DNA of 64,000 nucleotides from Rhizobium sp. C4 (GCF_021026315.1 NZ_JAJNCX010000008.1:1-64000), one strand, 5' to 3'; counted from the first letter of the stretch, positions 18,866 to 27,550 are shown. Numbers and translations are program-made. Notes: generated from the letters alone by a model not told the origin.

Positions 18866-20152
18866 ATGACACAGATCGACAAGAGCGTCGTAGACGCACA
18901 CAACGAAAGGGCGTCCGCAGCCCTCAAGGCGGATTATGCAGCCCTTGGCGAACATCTTTCCCGCCGGGGCATAGACATCGATGCCATCAAGGCGAAGGTC
19001 GCCCGCTATGGCGTCGCCATCCCGTCCTGGGGTGTCGGCACGGGCGGCACGCGCTTTGCCCGCTTCCCCGGCGCCGGCGAGCCGCGCAACATCTTCGACA
19101 AGATGGACGATTGCGCCGTCATCCACCGCCTGACCGGGGCAACGCCTGCCGTCTCGCTGCATATCCCGTGGGACAAGGCCGATCCGGCAGCCCTCAAGGC
19201 CAAGGCGGAAGAAACCGGCCTCACCTTCGACGCGATGAATTCCAACACGTTCCAGGACCAGCCGGACCAGGCGCATTCCTACAAGTTCGGCTCGCTCTCG
19301 CATGCCAATGCCGCAACGCGCGAGCAGGCAGCCGAGCACAACATCGAATGCATCGAGATCGGCAAGGCCATCGGCTCCAAGGCGTTGACGGTCTGGATCG
19401 GCGACGGCTCCAACTTCCCGGGCCAGACGAATTTCACCAGGCAGTTCGAGCGTTATCTCGATGCGATGCGCACCGTCTACAAGGCCCTGCCGGATGACTG
19501 GCGCATCTTCACCGAGCACAAGATGTATGAGCCGGCCTTCTATTCGACCGTCGTGCAGGACTGGGGCACGAACTACATGATCGCCGAAGCGCTGGGCCCG
19601 AAGGCCTTCTGCCTCGTCGATCTCGGCCACCATGCCCCGAACGTGAACATCGAAATGATCGTCGCCCGCCTCATCCAGGCGAAGAAGCTCGGCGGCTTCC
19701 ATTTCAACGATTCCAAATATGGCGACGACGACCTCGATACGGGCTCCATCGACCCCTACCGCCTCTTCCTCGTCTTCAACGAACTGGTGGACGCGGAAAC
19801 GCGCGGTGCCGATGGCTTCAACCCCGCCCACATGCTCGACCAGTCACACAACGTCACCGACCCGATCGAAAGCCTGATGGTCTCGGCCATGGAAGTGCAG
19901 CGCGCTTATGCGAGCGCCCTGCTTGTCGACCGCAAGGCACTGGAAGGTTTCCAGGACGGCAATGACGCGCTGATGGCGACGAACACGCTGAAAAAGGCCT
20001 TCCGCACCGATGTCGAGCCGATCCTCGCCATGGCGCGTCTCGAAAAAGGCGTGGCCATCGATCCGGTCGCGGCCTATCGCGCGTCCGGCTACCGCGCCAA
20101 GGTCGCTTCCGAGCGCCCGGCCGTTTCCGGTGCCGGCGGCGGCATCGTCTGA
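18866..20152 (+). CDS. rhaI: L-rhamnose isomerase
   Basis: The enzyme converts L-rhamnose to L-rhamnulose, the first catabolic step. The 428-residue protein is the rhizobial type of rhamnose isomerase with a TIM-barrel metal site. Visible stretches include VSLHIPWDKADP, FRIFTEHKMYEPAF-type residues around TEHKMYEPAFYS, DLGHHAPNVNIE and GGFHFNDSKYGDDDLDTGS, all rich in expected metal-binding Glu, Asp and His. The ATG at 18866 has GAGGAGGAGA upstream. It follows rhaD by 113 bases, across a palindromic repeat, and ends at a strong terminator. Confidence 0.93.
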   Translation: MTQIDKSVVDAHNERASAALKADYAALGEHLSRRGIDIDAIKAKVARYGVAIPSWGVGTGGTRFARFPGAGEPRNIFDKMDDCAVIHRLTGATPAVSLHIPWDKADPAALKAKAEETGLTFDAMNSNTFQDQPDQAHSYKFGSLSHANAATREQAAEHNIECIEIGKAIGSKALTVWIGDGSNFPGQTNFTRQFERYLDAMRTVYKALPDDWRIFTEHKMYEPAFYSTVVQDWGTNYMIAEALGPKAFCLVDLGHHAPNVNIEMIVARLIQAKKLGGFHFNDSKYGDDDLDTGSIDPYRLFLVFNELVDAETRGADGFNPAHMLDQSHNVTDPIESLMVSAMEVQRAYASALLVDRKALEGFQDGNDALMATNTLKKAFRTDVEPILAMARLEKGVAIDPVAAYRASGYRAKVASERPAVSGAGGGIV

Positions 20153-20210
20153 GGGGATCGGCAGGTCTGAAGGCCTGCCCAAACCCGTCATTCGGCACGT
20201 ACTCCAATTG

Positions 20211-20247
20211 CGCCCCCGATCGTCCCCTGTGTCGATCGGGGGCGTTT
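20211..20247 (+). terminator. Rho-independent terminator after rhaI
   Basis: A perfect 12-bp stem (CGCCCCCGATCG at 20211-20222, its complement at 20233-20244) with a 10-base loop is followed by TTTG. It closes the rhaD-rhaI operon 58 bases after the stop codon. A smaller 6-bp hairpin lies at about 20160-20179. Confidence 0.8.
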
Positions 20248-20355
20248 GCGTGTCCGGGGTCGGTCCCGAGACGCGGCACTCCTCCTGCTTGAGGCAGGTC
20301 TTGCAAAAATCAGAAAGCAGGATACAAATCGGGAAATCGGTAGCAAAAGAGTGCC

Positions 20356-21282
20356 ATGACGAAAAGCTTCCTCATCGTCGACCCCGAGGTCGATCAGGTC
20401 GTCCTCAAGGCGATCGCCTCGCCGGCCCGTGCGGCCATGCTCAAGCTTTTGCACGAGCGCGGCCCGATGAATGTCAACGACATCGCCGCTCTCCTGGCGC
20501 AGCCGCAATCGACGGTTTCGACGCATATCCAGATTCTCGAAGATGCCGGCCTCGTGCAAAGCGAGACGCAGAAGGCACGCAAGGGAAACCAGAAAATCTG
20601 CCGCGCCACCGTGGAAGAAGTGATCGTCGTTTTCAAGAACGAGGTGCGCGAACCGCGCAAGGACCTGATCGAGGTCTCGATGCCAGTCGGGCTCTATACG
20701 AGCTTTGAAGTGACGGCGCCCTGCGGCCTCTGTTCGCCGGAAGGGATCATCGGCCTGCTCGACGTCCCGAATGCGCTTCTCGACCCGGACCGCATGAAAG
20801 CCGGGCTTATCTGGTTCACGCGCGGCTATGTCGAATATCAGTTTCCCAACAATGCGAAGCTCTCCAACACCGCCATCAAGGAGCTGGAAGTCGCTGTCGA
20901 GCTCAGTTCGGAAGTGCCCGGCACCAGCGCCGACTGGCCTTCGGATATCACGCTCACCATCAACGGCAAGAAGGTCGGGGTGTGGACCTCGCCCGGCGAT
21001 TTCGGCGACAAGCGCGGCGTCTATACGCCGGACTGGTGGAAGCTCAAGGGCTCGCAATATGGCAAGCTGAAGAACTGGCGCGTCGGTCCGGACGGCACCT
21101 TTGTCGATGGTGTCCAGATCTCCAACGTAACGCTTGCCGACCTCGATCTTGCCAGCCATCACTCGATCCGCGTGCGCATCGGCATCGACGACGACGCCTC
21201 CCATCCGGGTGGCATCAACATCTTCGGCAAGGGCTTCGGCAATTACGATCAGGACATCGTTCTCAGGCTGAAAATCGAATAG
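20356..21282 (+). CDS. ArsR-type regulator with a large C-terminal domain of unknown function
   Basis: The first roughly 100 residues form an ArsR/winged-helix domain (LKAIASPARAAMLKLLHERG, then IAALLAQPQSTVSTHIQILE as recognition helix). The remaining 200 residues are not typical of ArsR proteins. They look beta-rich, with many Trp, Tyr and Gly (VWTSPGDFGDKRGVYTPDWW, GVQISNVTLADLDLASHHSI). The region contains APCGLCSPEG and could be a carbohydrate-binding or jelly-roll fold, which is inference. The gene precedes the arabinofuranosidase gene by 172 bases in the same direction, so it is probably its local regulator. Confidence 0.8.
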   Translation: MTKSFLIVDPEVDQVVLKAIASPARAAMLKLLHERGPMNVNDIAALLAQPQSTVSTHIQILEDAGLVQSETQKARKGNQKICRATVEEVIVVFKNEVREPRKDLIEVSMPVGLYTSFEVTAPCGLCSPEGIIGLLDVPNALLDPDRMKAGLIWFTRGYVEYQFPNNAKLSNTAIKELEVAVELSSEVPGTSADWPSDITLTINGKKVGVWTSPGDFGDKRGVYTPDWWKLKGSQYGKLKNWRVGPDGTFVDGVQISNVTLADLDLASHHSIRVRIGIDDDASHPGGINIFGKGFGNYDQDIVLRLKIE

Positions 21283-21374
21283 CATCAGATATTCCGATAT
21301 TTAAAATATCGTCATGAAAACAATATATTGCGTCTCCAATATGGAATAGATCAGGCCAAATTCCGCCGAATGCC

Positions 21375-21405
21375 TTGACCTTTACCGGATTTTTCGATTT
21401 AGTAT
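21375..21405 (+). promoter_or_regulatory. Candidate promoter of the arabinofuranosidase operon
   Basis: TTGACC at 21375-21380 could act as a -35 box. A weak -10 (TTTAGT at 21398-21403, or TAGTAT at 21400-21405) follows at 17-19 bases. It overlaps the left arm of the adjacent symmetric palindrome, as expected for a repressible promoter. The region upstream (21283-21375) is AT-rich and without a gene. Confidence 0.4.
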
Positions 21406-21442
21406 CCGTAATAGCGATCCATATCGCTTTTTATGATACTAA
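21399..21442. promoter_or_regulatory. 44-base doubly nested palindrome, candidate operator
   Basis: The outer arms TTAGTATC (21399-21406) and GATACTAA (21435-21442) and the inner arms AGCGAT (21413-21418) and ATCGCT (21423-21428) are all perfect inverted repeats. They share one centre (ccat) with equal 6-base spacers on both sides. It ends 3 bases before the GGGAGGA ribosome site of the arabinofuranosidase gene. It may bind two regulator dimers or form an RNA hairpin in the leader. Confidence 0.65.
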
Positions 21443-21454
21443 TGGGAGGAATGC

Positions 21455-22966
21455 ATGAAGGTTTCGGTCGTGGCGCATCCGCAGTTCGTTGTCGCGGATA
21501 TCGACCCCAGGCTCTACGGGTCCTTCATCGAGCATCTGGGTCGCGCCGTTTATACGGGCATCTATGAGCCGGGCCACGCAACCGCCGACGAAGCCGGCAT
21601 GCGCAAGGACGTGATCGACCTTGTGAAGGAACTCGACGTTCCGATCGTGCGCTATCCGGGCGGCAACTTCGTTTCGGCCTATAACTGGGAAGACGGTGTC
21701 GGTCCGAAGGACGAGCGCCCCGTCCGCCTCGATCTCGCCTGGCACACGTCCGAAAGCAACGAGGTTGGCCTGCACGAATTCGCCGACTGGTGCGTTTCGG
21801 CCAATACCGAGATGATGCTGGCCGTCAATCTCGGCTCCCGCGGGCTCGATGAGGCGCGCAATCTTCTCGAATATGCCAATCATCCCGGCGGCTCCGAATG
21901 GAGCAACAAGCGTATCGCAAACGGTCGCAAGGAACCCTTCGACGTCAAGCTCTGGTGCCTCGGCAACGAGATGGACGGCCCCTGGCAGATCGGCCACAAG
22001 ACGGCCGACGAATATGGCCGCCTGGCCCACGAAACCGCCAAGGCCATGCGCGCCTTCGACAAGTCGCTGGAACTCGTCGTCTGCGGCTCGTCGAACGCCA
22101 AGATGCCGACCTATCCGGAATGGGAAGCGACCGTTCTCGACCACACCTACAATGAAGTCGATTACATCTCGCTGCACATGTATTTCGACAACCATGCCAA
22201 CAACACGCCGAACTATCTGGCGATGAACGAGAAGCTCGACGACTACATCATGTCGGTCGCCGGCGTCATCGATTACATCAAGGCGAAGAAGCGCTCGTCC
22301 AAGCAGGTCTATATCTCCTTCGACGAATGGAACGTCTGGTATCATTCCAAGGAGCAGGACAAGAAGATCCTGGAAGGTGCCGATGGCTGGCCCTTTGCCC
22401 CGCCGCTGCTGGAAGACATCTACAATTTCGAGGATGTCCTGCAGGTCGGCCTCATCCTCAACACCTTCATCCGCCGCTCCCATGTCGTGCGGATTGCCTG
22501 CCTGGCGCAGCTCGTGAACGTGATTGCGCCCATCATGACCTCGCCGGACGGTGCGGCATGGCGGCAGACGATTTACTACCCGTTCCTGTTTGCCTCGCGC
22601 TTCGGCCGCGGCAAGGCGCTCGACCTCAAGGTCGCGGGCCCGACCTACAAGAGCGATGTTGCAGGCGAGGTCTCCTGCCTCGACGTTTCGGCGGTCCATG
22701 ACGAGGAGGCGGGTGCGGTGAGCTTCTTCATCGTCAACCGCTCGGACAAGGACGTTGACGCTGATTTCGACGTTGCGGCCTTCGGCAAGAATGCCAGCAT
22801 CATCGACCATCAGGTGATGACCCATGCCGATCTCAAGGCGGTCAACACCGAAGCCGACATGATGAATGTTGCACCGAAGAAGGCCGATACGGCAGCTCTC
22901 GCGGATGGCAGCCTCACGGCCAAGTTCGCCCCCTATTCCTACCAGATGATCCGGATCAAGGTCTGA
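21455..22966 (+). CDS. abfA: Alpha-L-arabinofuranosidase, GH51, intracellular
   Basis: The 503-residue glycoside hydrolase releases L-arabinofuranose from arabino-oligosaccharides. The family 51 architecture is clear: a TIM barrel with RYPGGNFVSAYNW at about residues 66-78, acid/base Glu172 in CLGNEMDGPW and nucleophile Glu291 in ISFDEWNVW, then a C-terminal beta domain. Both positions agree with characterised GH51 enzymes. No signal peptide is seen, so it acts in the cytoplasm on imported oligosaccharides. It leads an operon with a MalK-type ATPase, two permeases and a binding protein. Confidence 0.95.
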   Translation: MKVSVVAHPQFVVADIDPRLYGSFIEHLGRAVYTGIYEPGHATADEAGMRKDVIDLVKELDVPIVRYPGGNFVSAYNWEDGVGPKDERPVRLDLAWHTSESNEVGLHEFADWCVSANTEMMLAVNLGSRGLDEARNLLEYANHPGGSEWSNKRIANGRKEPFDVKLWCLGNEMDGPWQIGHKTADEYGRLAHETAKAMRAFDKSLELVVCGSSNAKMPTYPEWEATVLDHTYNEVDYISLHMYFDNHANNTPNYLAMNEKLDDYIMSVAGVIDYIKAKKRSSKQVYISFDEWNVWYHSKEQDKKILEGADGWPFAPPLLEDIYNFEDVLQVGLILNTFIRRSHVVRIACLAQLVNVIAPIMTSPDGAAWRQTIYYPFLFASRFGRGKALDLKVAGPTYKSDVAGEVSCLDVSAVHDEEAGAVSFFIVNRSDKDVDADFDVAAFGKNASIIDHQVMTHADLKAVNTEADMMNVAPKKADTAALADGSLTAKFAPYSYQMIRIKV

Positions 22967-23002
22967 TCCGGCATCGCCAGTCTGGTCATGGGAGGAGAGA
23001 CA

Positions 23003-24103
23003 ATGACGGCAAGCATCGACATCAACAAAGTGACCAAGCGGTTCGGTTCGCTCACCGTTCTGGATGAGCTGTCGCTTTCCATTCCAGCCAATGAGTTCGT
23101 GGTCTTCCTCGGACCATCGGGCTGCGGGAAGTCCACGCTTCTGCGCATGATCGCCGGGCTTGAAAGTGTCGATTCCGGCGAAATTCTCATCAATGGCGAG
23201 CGCATCGACGATCAGCCGCCCGGCCAGCGCGGCGTCGCCATGGTGTTCCAGTCCTATGCGCTCTACCCGCATATGACCGTGCGCGACAACATGGCCTTCG
23301 GGCTGAAGAACATCTCCGTCGACCGCGCCGTCATCGAGGCGCGCATTGCCGAAGCCGCGCGCATGCTCGAAATCGGCCATCTGCTGGATCGCAAGCCCGG
23401 CCAGCTCTCCGGTGGCCAGCGCCAGCGCGTGGCGATCGGCCGCGCCGTGGTCAAGGAGCCGAAGGCCTTCCTGTTCGACGAGCCCCTTTCCAACCTTGAC
23501 GCGGCGCTGCGCACCCGCACCCGCATCGAACTTGCCCAGCTGCACCAGCGGCTGAAATCCACCATGATCTTCGTCACGCACGACCAGATCGAGGCCATGA
23601 CGCTGGCCGACCGGATCGTCGTCATGAACAACCGGAAGATCGAACAGATCGGCGCGCCGATGGAGATCTACAACCGGCCCGCCAGCCGTTTCGTTGCCGG
23701 GTTTGTCGGCGCACCGGCGATGAATTTCCTGCCGGTGACGATCCGGGAAAATGCCGGTTTCGTTGCCGCCACGACGGGGGCCGGACTTGAGCTGACGACG
23801 GCGATCCCGACAAGCGGTCTTCCGGACGGCCCGTTCGAACTCGGCATCCGCTCCGAGCATGTGCGCATCACGCCCCCAACGGCCAATGCGGCCGAAGGCG
23901 TGGTCGATGTGCTCGAACGGTTGGGCGAACGGACGCTTGTCTATGTGCGCCTCGGCGACGGCCAGCAGATTGTCGGCTCGGACAGCGGCGACAGCCGCGT
24001 CGCCGTCGGCGATCGTGTGGGTCTCGCCTTCGAGGGCGCAAAGGCGCATCTCTTCGATGCGTCGGGCCGCGCCTGGCATGGCGGGGAGGCTGGCCATGGC
24101 TGA
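23003..24103 (+). CDS. Sugar ABC transporter ATP-binding protein, UgpC/MalK class
   Basis: The 366-residue ATPase has Walker [10 protein letters not shown], the FQSYALYPHMTV Q-loop region, signature LSGGQRQRV, Walker [12 protein letters not shown] and the His switch VTHDQIEAMT. A C-terminal MalK-type TOBE regulatory region of about 120 residues follows. The start at 23003 has GGAGGAGAG just upstream. It lies 36 bases after abfA, and its last 8 bases overlap the first permease gene. It most likely powers import of arabinose-containing oligosaccharides. Confidence 0.92.
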   Translation: MTASIDINKVTKRFGSLTVLDELSLSIPANEFVVFLGPSGCGKSTLLRMIAGLESVDSGEILINGERIDDQPPGQRGVAMVFQSYALYPHMTVRDNMAFGLKNISVDRAVIEARIAEAARMLEIGHLLDRKPGQLSGGQRQRVAIGRAVVKEPKAFLFDEPLSNLDAALRTRTRIELAQLHQRLKSTMIFVTHDQIEAMTLADRIVVMNNRKIEQIGAPMEIYNRPASRFVAGFVGAPAMNFLPVTIRENAGFVAATTGAGLELTTAIPTSGLPDGPFELGIRSEHVRITPPTANAAEGVVDVLERLGERTLVYVRLGDGQQIVGSDSGDSRVAVGDRVGLAFEGAKAHLFDASGRAWHGGEAGHG

Positions 24104-25019
24104 GCCTCGGACTGCCGGAACCGCCACCGCTCGGTCGCGCCGCAAAAGCGTCGACATCTATGCGCCGCAGTGGCGCAACTTCCTCTTCGTCGCGCCCTAT
24201 CTCACGATCTTCGCGACGCTTCTCGTCTTCCCGCTCTTCTGGGGAATCTGGCTGTCCTTTCACAAGGCCGACACGTTCTCATCGGGCCGTTTCGTCGGTC
24301 TGGACAACTATTTCCGGCTGTTCCGCGATCCGATTTTCATGCAATCGATCTGGAACACCTTCTATTTCGTGTTTCTGACCGTTCCGGCGCTGGCGCTCAT
24401 CGGCCTTTTCCTGGCGCTCTGCCTCAACCGGCGCACGCGAAGCGCGGCGGTCCTGCGCGCGCTCTTCTTCTCGTCCTCGGTTCTGTCGGTCACCATCGTC
24501 ACGCTGATCTGGCGCATCGTCTTCATTCCCGATCTAGGGCTTCTGTCGATGGTCTATGGCCTGTTCGGAGCCCAGGCGCCGGCCTTCCTGGCCGACCCCC
24601 ACCTGGCCATGATCGGGATCGCCATTGCCACCGTCTGGTGGTGCATCGGCCTGCCGATGATGCTCTTCCTCTCGGCCCTGCAGCAGATCCCGCAGGATAT
24701 CTACGAGGCAGCGGCCCTCGACAACGCCAACCGCTGGCAGACGCTGTGGTCGATCACGCTGCCCTCGATCAAGCGGACCTTCATCCTGGTGATCATCATC
24801 CAGATCGTGCTGCAGTTCCAGCTCTTCGGGCAGGCGTGGCTGATGACGCGCGGCGGACCCAACAACCTGACCAAGCCGATCGTGCTCTATATCTACAACA
24901 CCGCCTTCCAGCGCTGGGATATCGGGCTGGGTGCGGCTGCCTCTGAAATCCTGTTCCTGCTGATCCTCATCGCGGCCATGGCGCAATATCTCGTCACCCG
25001 CAGAAAGGCAGATGCGTGA
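24096..25019 (+). CDS. Sugar ABC transporter permease, MalF/UgpA-like
   Basis: This 307-residue permease has its first membrane span at about residues 28-52 (FLFVAPYLTIFATLLVFPLFWG). The conserved EAA loop is near 205-225 (EAAALDNANRWQTLWSITLP). The start at 24096 overlaps the ATPase gene by 8 bases and has GGGGAGG upstream; the open frame further upstream is inside the ATPase and is rejected. Its stop overlaps the next permease start (TGATG). The substrate is inferred from the neighbouring arabinofuranosidase. Confidence 0.92.
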   Translation: MAEPRTAGTATARSRRKSVDIYAPQWRNFLFVAPYLTIFATLLVFPLFWGIWLSFHKADTFSSGRFVGLDNYFRLFRDPIFMQSIWNTFYFVFLTVPALALIGLFLALCLNRRTRSAAVLRALFFSSSVLSVTIVTLIWRIVFIPDLGLLSMVYGLFGAQAPAFLADPHLAMIGIAIATVWWCIGLPMMLFLSALQQIPQDIYEAAALDNANRWQTLWSITLPSIKRTFILVIIIQIVLQFQLFGQAWLMTRGGPNNLTKPIVLYIYNTAFQRWDIGLGAAASEILFLLILIAAMAQYLVTRRKADA

Positions 25020-25867
25020 TGGCCTCGCACAATTCCGAAATCATCGGCAGATCCTTTGGCGATCGCGTCCTCTTCGGCCTCGTCATCCTGCTGGCGCTCG
25101 TCATGGCCGGGCCGGTGCTCTACGTCATCGCCCTGTCGCTCAAGGACAACAAGGAGCTGATGGTCGATCCGCATTCGGTCTTCCACATGCCCTACACGAT
25201 CAAGAATTACATCGACACGATCGGCACATCGAACGTCTTCTCCTGGGTGTTCAACAGCATCATCGTTGCGGGCGGCCTGACCGTCTTCACGCTGATCCTC
25301 TCGTCGCTTGCCGGCTACGGCTTTGCGCGGCTGAACTTTCCGGGTCGCGCTGTCCTCTTCGTGATCGTTCTTCTGGGGCTCGCGGTCCCGGAACAGGCCG
25401 TGCTGATTGCCCGCCACCAGATCTTCAGCTGGCTCGGCCTGCACAATTCCTATCCGGGCCTGATCCTGCCCGGTCTGTCGAGCGCTTTCGGCGTGTTTCT
25501 GATGACACAGTATTTCCGCGCCATTCCGAAGGAACTGGACGAGGCGGCGATCCTCGACAATGCAAGCCGCTTCCGGGTGTTCTGGAAGGTTCTGCTGCCG
25601 CTGACGGTCCCGGCGCAGGCAACGCTCGGCATCTTCACCTTCCTCGGCGCCTGGAACGACTATTTCTGGCCGCTGATTTCGGCCACCAAGAAGGAAATGT
25701 TCACGCTGACGGTCGGCATTGCCTCGACACAGATGAATTTCGCCCAGTCGCAAGGCATCGGCTTCCTGATGGCGCAGGCGGTCTTTGCCGGTGCGCCCAT
25801 CCTGATCATCTATCTGTTTTTCCAGAAATATATCGTCACCGCCGTCTCGGGAGCGGCGGTTCGGTAA
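25019..25867 (+). CDS. Sugar ABC transporter permease, MalG-like
   Basis: This 282-residue second permease has spans starting near residue 15 (VLFGLVILLALVMAGPVLYV). An EAA loop near 180-200 (EAAILDNASRFRVFWKVLLP) is followed by LTVPAQATLGIFTFLGAWND, typical of the MalG group. The ATG at 25019 shares a base with the previous stop; a GTG at 25016 is an alternative. It pairs with the MalF-like subunit as the transport channel. The binding-protein gene follows after 91 bases of hairpin-rich spacer. Confidence 0.92.
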   Translation: MASHNSEIIGRSFGDRVLFGLVILLALVMAGPVLYVIALSLKDNKELMVDPHSVFHMPYTIKNYIDTIGTSNVFSWVFNSIIVAGGLTVFTLILSSLAGYGFARLNFPGRAVLFVIVLLGLAVPEQAVLIARHQIFSWLGLHNSYPGLILPGLSSAFGVFLMTQYFRAIPKELDEAAILDNASRFRVFWKVLLPLTVPAQATLGIFTFLGAWNDYFWPLISATKKEMFTLTVGIASTQMNFAQSQGIGFLMAQAVFAGAPILIIYLFFQKYIVTAVSGAAVR

Positions 25868-25873
25868 AGCATG

Positions 25874-25921
25874 CGCCGGGGGGAGAATTTGAGCCCGGCG
25901 ATTGAGGGAACGGCGCCGTTC
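25874..25921 (+). other. Two hairpins between permease and binding-protein genes
   Basis: The first hairpin has a perfect 7-bp stem (CGCCGGG 25874-25880 with CCCGGCG 25894-25900). The second element is a 14-base perfect palindrome, GAACGGCGCCGTTC (25908-25921). They lie in the 91-base spacer ahead of the binding-protein gene and may shield its 3' mRNA segment from degradation. No promoter is obvious. Confidence 0.4.
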
Positions 25922-25958
25922 ACTGTTGGACGGTGAAAACCAACTAGGAGGAAATGAC

Positions 25959-27278
25959 ATGACATTGAGAAAACTGTTTCTCGCGACCATCTCCGCTGCG
26001 ACGGTGATGATGGCGTCGCCGAGCTTCGCGGCGACCGAACTGCAGGTGCAGCGCTTCTTCGGCGCCTGCGACGCCGATTTCGGCAAGAACACCGACGTCA
26101 CCAAGGCCGTCGGCGAATGCGGCATCATCACCTCGCTGATCAACAAGTTTGCCGCCGACAATCCGGATATCAAGATCAATGTCACGACGGTCGAATGGCC
26201 GGGCTACGACCAGCTGACCGCGCAGTTTGCCTCGGGCGACGCGCCGGACATCGTCACGATCCATGAATCGGTTCTGTCCGACTATCAGTCGAAGGGCCTG
26301 CTGATGCCGCTCGATGACGTCCTGAAGACGGTCGGCCTCACGACGGACCAGTTCACCGGCGCCGCCAAGGAAGGCGCGACGAAGGACGGCAAGATCTATG
26401 GCCTGCCGATCGACAACTGGACCATGCTCTACCATGTGAACATGGACCTCTTCAAACAGGCCGGCCTGGTCAATGCCGACGGCACGCCGATGCTGCCGAA
26501 GTCGCCCGAAGAGCTGCTGGCGCAGGCCGAGCAGTTCAAGCAGAAGACGGGCAAGCCCTATTTCGTGCAGAACCTTGCCAATGAAACGGCGCTCTTCACC
26601 CGCAATCTCTACACCTATCTCTTCCAGCAGAATTCCGACTTCTTCGCCGATCCGAAGAAGGCAAAGTTCAACACGCCGGAAGCCAAGAAGGTTGTCGAGA
26701 TGTACAAGGCCATCTTCGACAAGGGTTACACGACGAAGAACCTGGATTACGGCGGCGCCATCAACGCATTTCTTGCCGGTGAAGGCGGCGTTCAGCTGAA
26801 CGGCACCTGGGTCGTCGGCGACTATAATGCCCAGTCGGAAAAGGCCGGCACCGCGCTCAACAAGGGCGGCTATGCGGTCTATCCCTATCCGCAGCTCTTC
26901 TCCGGCGCCAAGGCGCAGTATGCCGACGGCCATACCTGGGCGGTCTCCAAGAAGGATCGTTCGCCTGAGCAGACGGCTGCCATCGGCAAGTTCCTGAAGT
27001 TCTTCGCCGACAACGACTTCGAATGGTCGCGCACCGGCCACCTGCCGGCCTACAAGGCCGTGATGGAGTCCGCCAAGTTCAAGGCGCTGCCGCATCGTGA
27101 CACGATCGCAGCCATCGCAACCCTCGGCAAGCCGCTGCCGTCCGCCGTCCAGCGCCAGTTCGCCATCCAGGACATCGTCGGCGAAGAAATGAGCGCCGCC
27201 GTGACCGGCCAGAAGCCTGTCGACAAGGCACTTGCCGACATGGAAAGCCGCGTCAACGAGTTGCTTGCCAACCTCTGA
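25959..27278 (+). CDS. Sugar ABC transporter substrate-binding protein
   Basis: This 439-residue periplasmic family 1 solute-binding protein has a Sec signal peptide at residues 1-24, cleaved after SPSFAA. The mature part shows the class pattern, including KFAADNPDIKINVTTVEWPG, QFASGDAPDIVTIHESVLSD and IYGLPIDNWTMLYHVNMDLF. The start is fixed by AGGAGGAAA 5 bases before the ATG at 25959. It is the last gene of the abfA transporter operon and is followed by a strong terminator. Arabino-oligosaccharides are the likely ligand, by context only. Confidence 0.92.
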   Translation: MTLRKLFLATISAATVMMASPSFAATELQVQRFFGACDADFGKNTDVTKAVGECGIITSLINKFAADNPDIKINVTTVEWPGYDQLTAQFASGDAPDIVTIHESVLSDYQSKGLLMPLDDVLKTVGLTTDQFTGAAKEGATKDGKIYGLPIDNWTMLYHVNMDLFKQAGLVNADGTPMLPKSPEELLAQAEQFKQKTGKPYFVQNLANETALFTRNLYTYLFQQNSDFFADPKKAKFNTPEAKKVVEMYKAIFDKGYTTKNLDYGGAINAFLAGEGGVQLNGTWVVGDYNAQSEKAGTALNKGGYAVYPYPQLFSGAKAQYADGHTWAVSKKDRSPEQTAAIGKFLKFFADNDFEWSRTGHLPAYKAVMESAKFKALPHRDTIAAIATLGKPLPSAVQRQFAIQDIVGEEMSAAVTGQKPVDKALADMESRVNELLANL

Positions 27279-27304
27279 TCGGCTCCCGAATGCGGCCCAG
27301 CCGC

Positions 27305-27348
27305 AACCGCGTCGCGTCATCCCTCCCGGAGGCGCGGCGCGGTTTTTT
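27305..27348 (+). terminator. Rho-independent terminator of the abfA operon
   Basis: A 12-bp stem with one G-T pair (27305-27316 with 27333-27344) is followed directly by TTTTTT. It lies 26 bases after the binding-protein stop. This is the clearest intrinsic terminator in the window. Confidence 0.9.
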
Positions 27349-27463
27349 GTAGGCCTCCGCACGGTCAAAGCTGGCGGACGAAGGGCATTCCCCGGCATCG
27401 AATTCCCATCGTAACGCACCCTCGTAGAGTGCCCTGAAGCAACCTCCGCACCCGCTTGAAATT

Positions 27464-27497
27464 TTTGATCAAAGATCGTAGAAATATTTTGATCAAA
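27464..27497. promoter_or_regulatory. Tandem TTTGATCAAA palindromes upstream of the amine operon
   Basis: Two identical perfect 10-bp palindromes, TTTGATCAAA at 27464-27473 and 27488-27497, are set 24 bases apart in an AT-rich stretch. The second ends 53 bases before the aminotransferase start. The spacing places them on nearly the same DNA face. They look like a pair of operator sites for a regulator not encoded nearby. Confidence 0.6.
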
Positions 27498-27550
27498 TTT
27501 GAAACGCGCCTTGCCGCAGGCGATGCAGCGAATTCACAAGGGGGCGAACC

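Noticed and set aside
21431-24157. A 908-residue open frame on the minus strand
   Set aside because: It is antisense to the GH51 gene and the following ATPase gene. Those have full family motifs and ribosome sites, and the antisense product shows none. Long antisense frames are expected at this GC content.
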